From NCBI RefSeq assembly GCF_947179115.1, contig NZ_CAMXCI010000002.1, positions 1-64,000 of the forward strand: a stretch of 64,000 bases of DNA, in the 5' to 3' direction. The notes below the pieces were generated by a model. It was given only the letters and a program-made list of their open reading frames with translations, did not search any database and was not told where the DNA came from. A program made the translations under genes and the position numbers. Origin of the DNA: Commensalibacter papalotli. Lineage in GTDB: Bacteria; Pseudomonadota; Alphaproteobacteria; Acetobacterales; Acetobacteraceae. Within the stretch, counting starts at the first letter, position 1; the number at the start of each line of letters is the position of its first letter. Positions 16,270 through 23,946 of this stretch are shown here, one piece after another.

Positions 16270-17399
16270 TGATTTAACGCATCCAGCATATCAGGGATAG
16301 AAATAATATGTGATCCCCATGCTGGTGGCTTATTTTCAGCTTCAGAATTACTGCGTGTAATCACGCATTCATAAGATAAATCTGCAACCATAGCAATTTG
16401 TCGATAACACCATCTTAACAATGTATGAGGCATTAATTCTATAATTTTTGTACCTGGCTTACAAAAAACTGTATTCGCAAGGCCTGCACCATGAGCACCA
16501 ATAATATATTCTGCATGAGCAAATAATAAGGCCTGTTCATCAAATGATAAATATTCTAACTGAATAATTGCAAAACCATTTTGTTCTAAAAAAGAAACAA
16601 GTTCATCTTCATTATGCAACTTACGATTACAAGCTTCCCTGCGATCAATATAAAAACGTTTTGGAAAAGAAATACCCTCTGTGTATAACGAAGAGGAAAT
16701 TTCTCGAAAAAAAGAAATCACACCAGAATGCGTATATCCAGCAAATACACTCACCGCTTTCCAAGGGAAAATGACTTTTTCCACCTCAAAGGACTGTCCC
16801 CATTGTACTCTGACAATATCAATATTCCGATCCCCAAAAACTTGGTTAATCGCAAGCTTAAATGCACGGGATTCAACATCTGTTAAATGATAAGGGATCA
16901 GAATGCCATCCATCATTTCCGCTTCTGAGGAATTAATTTGAAAAAGCTTTCCTATATTCATAATCAAACAATGATAATAATTATCTTGATTAGAAGATAA
17001 TAAGGACAGCCAACACCCTAACAACTTTTTTTTAGGTTTTAAAATCGCAATCTCTCTTTGTTTATTGGCGTATTTAAACAAGTCCAAGGCTGATTGCGCA
17101 TGGTCAAAACTGTCCGCAACCATCCGTCCACTTTTCGTTTGCAATAGTCCGCTTTCAGAACTAATAACAGCATCTTTAAACAAAAAATTATAAGCGATAT
17201 GTTTGCAGGGAAATTCGTTATCCCACTCATCTGGTAGCGAAAATTGTTGTAAACGACGATATGAAAACGAAAAATCTGGTTTTACCCATTCTTTATCATC
17301 ATGAATTTCTCTGATCACTGTCACCTCTGAATCAAAATGAGGTGGATTCAATCGAAATATAGGTGAAAAAGGCAAGTAATCAGTCATATCATCGTCCAA
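16266..17399 (-). CDS. Glycosyltransferase family 61 protein
   Basis: A 377-residue protein without signal peptide or membrane helix. The C-terminal block YIIGAHGAGLANTVFCKPGT and IIELMPH is the hallmark of GT61 (DUF563) glycosyltransferases, and NYYHCLIMNIGKLF near residue 138 is the usual N-terminal block. GT61 enzymes in bacteria act on capsule, O-antigen or exopolysaccharide; donor and acceptor cannot be stated. It is convergent with the MBOAT-SGNH pair, which makes a shared surface polymer plausible. It lies 10 bases from the GST gene stop but is read after it, so the GST gene is upstream in the same direction. Confidence 0.85.
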   Translation of the reverse strand: MDDDMTDYLPFSPIFRLNPPHFDSEVTVIREIHDDKEWVKPDFSFSYRRLQQFSLPDEWDNEFPCKHIAYNFLFKDAVISSESGLLQTKSGRMVADSFDHAQSALDLFKYANKQREIAILKPKKKLLGCWLSLLSSNQDNYYHCLIMNIGKLFQINSSEAEMMDGILIPYHLTDVESRAFKLAINQVFGDRNIDIVRVQWGQSFEVEKVIFPWKAVSVFAGYTHSGVISFFREISSSLYTEGISFPKRFYIDRREACNRKLHNEDELVSFLEQNGFAIIQLEYLSFDEQALLFAHAEYIIGAHGAGLANTVFCKPGTKIIELMPHTLLRWCYRQIAMVADLSYECVITRSNSEAENKPPAWGSHIISIPDMLDALNH

Positions 17400-17409
17400 A
17401 ATTTAAATC

Positions 17410-18021
17410 CTAAATCAGACCTTCAGCTTTAAACGCTGCAATGACGCCTGAATCTTTTTCCATTCTCTCTTCAAATTTTTGCAAATTTGTCAAAGCCGAT
17501 AAATCTATTTTCAAACGTTTCGCCCACGTTAATGTCATGAATAAATAAGGGTCAGCAACACTGCGAAAACCTGCAATCCACTCTTTACCATTTAATTGAT
17601 CGTTCGCTTGTGTATATAATTTTTGTAAACGTGTACGTGCACCTTTATCCAAAGCAGCGATCACCGTCTCGTCAGAACTATATTTTTTTCCACCAAAAAT
17701 CAGCGCAAAAGCAGGATGCACATCAGCATTTACAAATGCAAGCCAGCGCAGAGCTTCAGCTTTTTGTTTTAAACTGCCATCTCCTAATAATTTAGCTTCA
17801 GGAAAAGATTCCGCAATATAGCTTAAAATAGCAACATTTTGCGTTAAAACAAAATCTCCATCAACCAGAACGGGAATTTGCCCCATAGGATTCAACTTTA
17901 AAAATTCTGGATCTTGTAACAGTTCTGGGGTAACATTTTCAGCTTCAAATTTTGCTTTAGCCCAATATAAAGCAATATGACCAGAAGTAGAACATGCACC
18001 AGGTTTGGTATATAATTTCAT
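17410..18021 (-). CDS. Glutathione S-transferase, beta class
   Basis: A 203-residue cytosolic GST. The ATG at 18021 is chosen because AAAGGAAA lies at a good distance and the protein then begins MKLYTKPGACS, placing the beta-class catalytic Cys at position 10. NPMGQIPVLVDGDFVLTQNVAILSYIAE is the glutathione-binding thioredoxin-fold half. The C-terminal helical half contains FMTLTWAKRLKIDL. It probably conjugates or reduces electrophiles; the substrate is unknown. The TVP38-type gene ends about 50 bases upstream on the same strand. Confidence 0.88.
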   Translation of the reverse strand: MKLYTKPGACSTSGHIALYWAKAKFEAENVTPELLQDPEFLKLNPMGQIPVLVDGDFVLTQNVAILSYIAESFPEAKLLGDGSLKQKAEALRWLAFVNADVHPAFALIFGGKKYSSDETVIAALDKGARTRLQKLYTQANDQLNGKEWIAGFRSVADPYLFMTLTWAKRLKIDLSALTNLQKFEERMEKDSGVIAAFKAEGLI

Positions 18022-18072
18022 TATCAGTTTTTCCTTTTTAAAAAAAGCCATCCCATCACTATAAAAAGGAAT

Positions 18073-18765
18073 CTAACGGATTAACAAGTCATTTTTCTTG
18101 GAAAACGAACGCTTCATCAAAAATACACCTAAACCCGCAGAGGCTATAAATAAAATCGCACTCATAACAATTTGCCCTATATGGCCAATTCTGACCCCAC
18201 CACCAAGCAACACGAAAACAATCGTTTGTGGCATACTTCCTAAAAAAGTTGCCCCTAAAAAAGGAAGCCAACCAATTCCAACTACACCCGCAGTAGTATT
18301 TAAAACAACAGACGAGCCAATAGGCATTAAACGACACATAAGCACCGCATTAAATGGGTTTTTACGAATAAAATTATTTATTTTTTTTAATTTAGAATGT
18401 GCCAAATATTTTGCGCCCCAATCTTTACCCAGCCACAAAGCCCAACTGTATGTTGTTATCGCCCCCACAATCGTAGCAATCGTAGCATATAAAAAACCCA
18501 GCCAAAATCCATAGACAACCCCAGCTGTTAAGCACACAACTTGCCGTGGAAACCCTATTGCACACATCAAAATCGCAATCAGCAAGAATATAATCTGTCC
18601 CTTGGCACCTCTTTGCAGCATATGATGGTCACTAAGAAAAAAATCCAACCCATGAAAATATCGTGCAAAAAAAGCAACCAGAGCAATTCCAACCACCATT
18701 AATACAGGTTTATAAAATTGTTTGATCAATGAAAGCTGTTTTGTTGACTGTAATTGACTATTCAT
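18073..18765 (-). CDS. TVP38/TMEM64 (VTT/SNARE-associated, DedA-like) membrane protein
   Basis: A 230-residue inner-membrane protein with about six hydrophobic segments. GFPRQVVCLTAGVVYGFWLG (residues about 71-90) and MCRLMPIGSSVVLNTTAGVVGI are the conserved VTT-domain re-entrant regions. DedA/TVP38 proteins are implicated in lipid-carrier and phospholipid flipping and in envelope stress tolerance; the substrate here is unknown. It probably shares a transcript with the downstream GST gene. Confidence 0.82.
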   Translation of the reverse strand: MNSQLQSTKQLSLIKQFYKPVLMVVGIALVAFFARYFHGLDFFLSDHHMLQRGAKGQIIFLLIAILMCAIGFPRQVVCLTAGVVYGFWLGFLYATIATIVGAITTYSWALWLGKDWGAKYLAHSKLKKINNFIRKNPFNAVLMCRLMPIGSSVVLNTTAGVVGIGWLPFLGATFLGSMPQTIVFVLLGGGVRIGHIGQIVMSAILFIASAGLGVFLMKRSFSKKNDLLIR

Positions 18766-18895
18766 GACCTATCTTTAAATTATTATTTAAAAAAGCTCGA
18801 CTTGCTAAAAATTGTTTATAAGACTAAAAATCAAATAAGGATATTTTTTTATATAAACGATCTCTTATAACCCTTATGAAGATAATTCTCTAGCC

Positions 18896-19939
18896 ATGCA
18901 ATACAATAAATCCATATCAAACTGGTTATTTTTTATTTGTTTCATGCTGCTTTGCATGATTGCCCTTGGAGGATATACCCGTCTTACAGGATCAGGATTA
19001 TCCATCATGGATTGGAAACCTGTTACGGGGATGTTGCCTCCATTAAGCCATTCTGAATGGGTAAGGCAATTTGAGCTCTATAAAACCATTCCGCAATATC
19101 AAATCCTAAATAATGGTTTTGGTCTAGATGGATTTAAACAGATTTTTTGGGCAGAATGGAGCCACCGTTTCCTGGGTAGGCTCATTGGATTTGTTATTCT
19201 TATCCCTTTGATTTACTTTATTATCAAAGGTGCAATCACTAAAAAACTAGCTCTATTAATGTGTCTTTTCATTGTTTTGGGTGGATTACAAGGGGGAATT
19301 GGTTGGTTTATGGTGCATTCTGGATTTGAAGCAAATAGCACCGCCGTTGAACCCGTTCGACTTGTATTACATTTATCCTGTGCTATTGCGCTATATATCG
19401 CTATTTTATGGACAGGTTTAAACGTAAGAAATCCAGAACCAGACCAAAGTCTAGATAAAATTACAACAAAATCTATTCGAACCTTATTATGGATTGATAT
19501 CGTTTTAATTTGCTTCACAATTGTTGCTGGTGGATTTACCGCTGGAACACATGCTGGGCATTCTTTTAATACATTTCCACTAATGAATGGCCATCTGGTT
19601 CCAACTGATTATGCCTCTCTATCTCCATTTTTAGTTAATTTTATAGAGAATATTGCGGCTATTCAATTTAATCATCGCCTATTGGCAACGATAACTGTGA
19701 TCATGATCTTTGTAACTTTGTTTATTGGCCTAAAGTCAGGATCTTCAAAATCTATTAAAGACTCGATTATGATGATGGGTTGGGCGGTTCTTATTCAATA
19801 TGCTTTGGGTGTTACAACATTATTACTGGTTGTGCCTGTATGGGCGGGAACTGTACATCAAGCATTTGCAGTTATTCTATTGACAACCTTAATTATCGCC
19901 CTACATCGAACACGAGTATCAAAACAAATCTCGGCCTAA
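18896..19939 (+). CDS. ctaA: Heme A synthase (COX15/CtaA)
   Basis: A 347-residue eight-helix membrane enzyme converting heme O to heme A for aa3/ba3-type oxidases. GGYTRLTGSGLSIMDWKPVTGMLPP at the N-terminus, FWAEWSHRFLGR with its heme-ligating His, GGFTAGTHAGHSFNTFPLM and FNHRLLA are the family signatures. It is the long proteobacterial type without the paired cysteines of Gram-positive CtaA. No oxidase subunit or ctaB is adjacent. tldD starts 33 bases downstream on the same strand. Confidence 0.93.
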   Translation: MQYNKSISNWLFFICFMLLCMIALGGYTRLTGSGLSIMDWKPVTGMLPPLSHSEWVRQFELYKTIPQYQILNNGFGLDGFKQIFWAEWSHRFLGRLIGFVILIPLIYFIIKGAITKKLALLMCLFIVLGGLQGGIGWFMVHSGFEANSTAVEPVRLVLHLSCAIALYIAILWTGLNVRNPEPDQSLDKITTKSIRTLLWIDIVLICFTIVAGGFTAGTHAGHSFNTFPLMNGHLVPTDYASLSPFLVNFIENIAAIQFNHRLLATITVIMIFVTLFIGLKSGSSKSIKDSIMMMGWAVLIQYALGVTTLLLVVPVWAGTVHQAFAVILLTTLIIALHRTRVSKQISA

Positions 19940-19972
19940 TCACTCTATTCTTTTATCATAAAGGTAATCTTC

Positions 19973-21424
19973 ATGACTGACCCTATTAATGCGCTTGCTA
20001 TGACAGATGAGTTATTTTTCAATGGTTCATCCAGCCAACTGGATCGTGAGCAAACTGAAAAATCTGTTCATGACACATTAAACGGTATGGATGATGGGGA
20101 GTTATTTCTGGAATATTGTGAAAGTGAGATGATCTCTATTGATGATGGGACTATTCGCACGGCAACGACCGATATTACCTCAGGTTTTGGATTACGATCA
20201 GTTCTAGAGACAGAAACAGGCTTTGCACATTCAAATGAGCTTAATGATCAAGCCTTAAAACGTGCAGGTGAAACCGTCAGTCAACTTAAAATGGGACGCA
20301 GTGGCACAATGTCGGAAAATCCTATTGCAACAAACCAGCGTCTTTATCATCCAGAAAATCCTTTGCAACAAGGAAGCTTTTCTGCCAGAGCACATTTACT
20401 TCACGAAATTGATAATTATGCACGCAGCAAAGATAACCGTGTTGTGCAAGTCAGCGCCTCTATTTCTGGGGAATGGCAGGCTATTCAAATTATCCGTGCC
20501 AATCAATTTAGAACAGCTGATATTCGTCCGTTGGTGCGTTTAAATGTATCTGTAATTACCGAAGAAGATGGACGTAGAGAAATTGGCTCTTATGGGTGTG
20601 GTGGGCGTTATGGATATGATGATATTACTCAAGAATCCCTCTGGAAAGCAGCGGTTGATGAGGCTTTACGTCAATCCTTAGTTAATCAACAAAGCAAACC
20701 TGCCCCTGCTGGGGAAATGGACGTGGTTTTAGGCGCAGGATGGCCTGGTATTTTACTTCATGAAGCCATTGGTCATGGACTGGAAGGTGATTTTAACCGC
20801 AAAGGAACCTCTGCGTTTGCTGGTCTGATGGGACAACGGATTGCTGCTCCTGGTGTAACCGTTATTGATGATGGTACAATTAATCAACGTCGTGGTAGCC
20901 TCAGCATTGATGATGAAGGCACCCCAACCCAACGCACAACCTTGATCGAGGATGGTATTTTAACAGGTTTTATTTATGATCGTTTAAATGCTCGATTAAT
21001 GAATAAACAATCTACTGGAAATGGTCGCAGGCAATCTTTTGCCTATACCCCTATTCCTCGAATGACAAATACATTTATGCTGGCTGGTGATGCATCACTT
21101 GATGATATGATTTCTAACACAAAACGTGGTATTTATGCGGTTAATTTTGGTGGTGGGCAAGTCGATATTACCTCTGGTAAATTTGTGTTCTCTACATCAG
21201 AAGCCTATCTCATCGAAAATGGTAAGGTAACTCATCCCGTTAAAGGGGCAACCTTGATTGGTAATGGCCCTGATGCCTTAACTAAAATTACCATGATTGG
21301 GAATAAGATGGAACTCGATAGAGGGGTTGGTACTTGTGGTAAAGCAGGACAAGGCGTTCCTGTTGGTGTTGGTCAACCTGCATTGAAAATGTCTGGCCTA
21401 ACCGTTGGTGGAACTGATCTTTAA
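19973..21424 (+). CDS. tldD: Metalloprotease TldD
   Basis: A 483-residue cytosolic protein, the normal TldD length. LLHEAIGHGLEGD carries the HExxxH zinc motif; DDEGTPTQRTTLIEDG and the C-terminal GNGPDALTKITMIGNKMELD with GTCGKAGQGVPVGVG are TldD signatures. TldD acts with TldE (PmbA) to process or degrade peptides such as microcin precursors and antitoxins. TldE is not in the window. The stop overlaps the convergent YigZ gene by 4 bases. Confidence 0.95.
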   Translation: MTDPINALAMTDELFFNGSSSQLDREQTEKSVHDTLNGMDDGELFLEYCESEMISIDDGTIRTATTDITSGFGLRSVLETETGFAHSNELNDQALKRAGETVSQLKMGRSGTMSENPIATNQRLYHPENPLQQGSFSARAHLLHEIDNYARSKDNRVVQVSASISGEWQAIQIIRANQFRTADIRPLVRLNVSVITEEDGRREIGSYGCGGRYGYDDITQESLWKAAVDEALRQSLVNQQSKPAPAGEMDVVLGAGWPGILLHEAIGHGLEGDFNRKGTSAFAGLMGQRIAAPGVTVIDDGTINQRRGSLSIDDEGTPTQRTTLIEDGILTGFIYDRLNARLMNKQSTGNGRRQSFAYTPIPRMTNTFMLAGDASLDDMISNTKRGIYAVNFGGGQVDITSGKFVFSTSEAYLIENGKVTHPVKGATLIGNGPDALTKITMIGNKMELDRGVGTCGKAGQGVPVGVGQPALKMSGLTVGGTDL

Positions 21425-22017
21425 CCGTCTTCTATAATCACAGCCTGTCCCCGTGTAAGGTCTAAAACACGATCATATAATGCTACATAAGTATCTTCGG
21501 GGACAGTAATTTTCATTTCTACTTCTGCACCAAACTCTTCACTAATAATTTGGGCATCATATTCGACTATCCGCGCTTTGAGTAAAGCATGATCGGAAAA
21601 AGAACATAAAATGCTTGCTGTTTTTTGTGGAATATATTCTGCACGGGGTGCTTGCCGCAAACATTCCGCCGCTGTGCCACCATAAGCACGAATTAATCCC
21701 CCAGCCCCCAGTTTTATCCCACCAAACCATCGAATCACTAAAATCAAAACCTGATCAAAATTTTGTTTTTCAATAATTTGTAAAATAGGACGACCTGCTG
21801 TTCCAGAGGGCTCTCCATCATCATCACTGCGATATTTCTGTCCAATTCGATATGCCCAACAATTATGTGTTGCCTCTGGCACCCTCAACTTTTGCAACCA
21901 CTCCTGTGCTTGTTCTTCAGACGCAACAGGAACTACATGAGCAAGAAAGATACTTTTTTTAATCTCTTGCTCATATTGATAAGGTTCAATCAATCGATAA
22001 ATCGTATTATCACTCAT
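21421..22017 (-). CDS. YigZ/IMPACT family protein
   Basis: A 198-residue protein with the IMPACT N-terminal domain: KKSIFLAHVVPVASEEQAQEWL, ATHNCWAYRIG, DDDGEPSGTAGRPIL and VIRWFGGIKLGAGGLIRAYGG. A C-terminal ferredoxin-like domain (DUF1949 type) follows from about residue 135. IMPACT-family proteins bind translation or ribosome-associated factors; the bacterial role is unsettled. It is a single leftward gene, overlapping the end of tldD by 4 bases. Confidence 0.9.
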   Translation of the reverse strand: MSDNTIYRLIEPYQYEQEIKKSIFLAHVVPVASEEQAQEWLQKLRVPEATHNCWAYRIGQKYRSDDDGEPSGTAGRPILQIIEKQNFDQVLILVIRWFGGIKLGAGGLIRAYGGTAAECLRQAPRAEYIPQKTASILCSFSDHALLKARIVEYDAQIISEEFGAEVEMKITVPEDTYVALYDRVLDLTRGQAVIIEDG

Positions 22018-22085
22018 AATAATTTAGTAACATAGAACAAAGCAAAATAAAATGCGCTATGATATATCTATAAACTAGCTATGTC

Positions 22086-22411
22086 CTATGAATTGATAAT
22101 ATTTTTTAGTAGCTTTTCCCCAGCCAAAACATCACCTGGATATAATTGTGCATTATAAAAAGCTTGGCAAATCAGTTGATCAAAAAACTTTATACTTTCT
22201 TCTTCAGAGTGTTCTTGAGCATATATTCTTTTCATAAAGAGCTTTAATGTTTCTAACAGAATTGTATTTTCAGCTAAAGACTGATCTGCACTTTCTGCCC
22301 AAAATTCTGTCCTGCCTCACTCTCAGGGCTAGGTCCAAACAACCCACCGCCTCGTTCTTGTTGTTCATTAGTATATTGAGCAAGCTCTGTAATTTTAGTA
22401 AATTGTTTCAT
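22086..22411 (-). pseudogene. Frameshifted small gene, about 108 residues, family unknown
   Basis: ATG at 22411 opens a frame of 45 codons (MKQFTKITELAQYTNEQQER, then GGGLFGPSPESEAG) that stops at TAG 22274-22276. A second frame carries on as FWAESADQSLAENTILLETL and then LKLFMKRIYAQEHSEEESIKF, to TAG at 22086. Both halves are hydrophilic and protein-like, and together they measure 326 bases, one short of a whole number of codons. This fits a one-base deletion near 22290-22310. I do not recognise the family; the composition suggests a soluble helical protein. The gene is preceded by direct repeats. Programmed frameshifting is possible, but no slippery heptamer is obvious. Confidence 0.5.
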
Positions 22412-22431
22412 CTGACTTTCTATATATAGTT

Positions 22432-22478
22432 ATATTATTGTCTATATAATACTAAATATAGATATTATTGTCTATATA
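22432..22478. repeat. 17-base direct repeat upstream of the frameshifted gene
   Basis: ATATTATTGTCTATATA occurs at 22432-22448 and again at 22462-22478, exactly 30 bases apart. A third partial copy, TCTATATA, is at 22419-22426. The repeats lie between the leftward frameshifted gene and the rightward MFS gene and look like tandem binding sites for an autoregulator or an iteron remnant. Confidence 0.6.
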
Positions 22479-22540
22479 GTAAAATTAAACTATAATATCA
22501 ATTTTACAAAAATATACCTCTCTATTTAGTTATTTTATTA

Positions 22541-23782
22541 ATGAACATTCCTTCAAATACCCCCACTTTTAAACAACTCATCCAATATCCAGGTCTGTTA
22601 GCAGCTATTTTTGGTCGTACTTTTTCCTCTCTTGCTTTGCAAACCTTATCCGTTGCTATGGGATGGCAAATCTATGACCTGACCCACAGTGCCGCCGCCC
22701 TTGGATTCGTTGGATTGGCAATGTTTTTTCCTTTGCTGATCTTGGTTTTACCAGCAGGACATATGTCGGATCGGTTTAATCGTAAAAATATTGTCGTGAT
22801 CTGCCTCATTATCGAGGCACTCTGTGCCATAATTTTAGCATGGCAGTCTTTTCATAATAAATTAACCCCGACTTTAATGTATATAATCTTGATTTTATTT
22901 GGTTGTGCACGGTCTTTTGAAATGCCGTGTCAGAAAACATTTTTAGTTAATATTGTTCCAACAAATTATTTCCCTCAAGCCACAGCTCTTTCGTCCTCTT
23001 TATTTCAAACCGCTTCGATCTTAGGCCCAGCGGTTGGAGGGATTTTATATGGATTTGGTGCTGATCTGACTTATATCGTTTGCACAGTCAGTTTTTTATT
23101 AGCTGCCATCGCAACATTTACCATTCAATTTAAACCCACCCAAAAAACACCCATGCCTTTATCTATTGAAAATCTTTTTGGAGGTATTCGTTTTATTTTT
23201 TCTCGACCTCGCGTATTAGGCGCTATCTCACTAGATTTATTTGCAGTTTTATTAGGTGGAGCCACCGCTATGCTGCCTATTTATGCCAAAGACATCCTTC
23301 ATTGTGGGCCTGTTGGATTGGGGATTTTAAAAGGATCCTCTGCAATTGGTGCTTTGTTAATTGCCACTTATTTAACCAAATACCCAATCCAACGTAATGC
23401 AGGTAAAAAAATGTTTGTTGCTGTTTTTATCTTTGGCATAGCTACGATTATTTTTGGTCTTTCAACTAATTTAACTTTATCTGTTATCTGTCTAGCCGCT
23501 TTGGGGGGGGCGGATGTCATCAGCGTTGTTGTGCGTAGCACGTTAATTCAACTTTTAACCCCTAATGATATGTTAGGACGTGTTTCTGCGGTTAATATGG
23601 TCTTTATTGGATCTTCTAATCAATTAGGCGAATTTGAAAGTGGAATGCTTGCTGAAGTTGTAGGCCCAGTCAATAGCGTTGTTATAGGTGGAATAGGCAC
23701 CATTATCATTGCCTGTTTATGGATAGCCTTATTTCCTTCTTTACGCAAAGTTGATCGGTTGGATAATTTAAAATCTGATTAA
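22541..23782 (+). CDS. MFS transporter, EntS/MFS_3 type
   Basis: A 413-residue twelve-helix exporter-like protein. FGRTFSSLALQTLSVAMGWQIYDLTHSAAALGFVGL and LPAGHMSDRFNRKNIV are the N-terminal and loop 2-3 motifs of the MFS_3 group that includes the enterobactin exporter EntS; a later GRVSAVNMVFIGSSNQLGEFESG matches too. The substrate is unknown; no siderophore genes are nearby. No clear ribosome site precedes the ATG, which follows a very AT-rich stretch. Confidence 0.8.
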   Translation: MNIPSNTPTFKQLIQYPGLLAAIFGRTFSSLALQTLSVAMGWQIYDLTHSAAALGFVGLAMFFPLLILVLPAGHMSDRFNRKNIVVICLIIEALCAIILAWQSFHNKLTPTLMYIILILFGCARSFEMPCQKTFLVNIVPTNYFPQATALSSSLFQTASILGPAVGGILYGFGADLTYIVCTVSFLLAAIATFTIQFKPTQKTPMPLSIENLFGGIRFIFSRPRVLGAISLDLFAVLLGGATAMLPIYAKDILHCGPVGLGILKGSSAIGALLIATYLTKYPIQRNAGKKMFVAVFIFGIATIIFGLSTNLTLSVICLAALGGADVISVVVRSTLIQLLTPNDMLGRVSAVNMVFIGSSNQLGEFESGMLAEVVGPVNSVVIGGIGTIIIACLWIALFPSLRKVDRLDNLKSD

Positions 23783-23946
23783 TCTTTGAACAAATATCAC
23801 AAACAAGCTTGATTTTTTACTCAGATAATTTATGGTTTTTGTAACAAGAGTTAAAAGACCATTTAAATAACTGCAGTCATTTTCAATTAAATTTTATATT
23901 AACTCATACAAATACCTTTTTTCTTTTCCTATCAGAAAGCATATTC

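Noticed and set aside
18098..18514. A 138-codon open frame on the + strand
   Set aside because: It is antisense to the well-supported TVP38-type gene and its sequence reads as a mirror of membrane-helix codons, without a ribosome site or family resemblance.
20262..20543. A 93-codon frame inside tldD
   Set aside because: Same strand but a different frame from an intact TldD with all motifs; no ribosome site.
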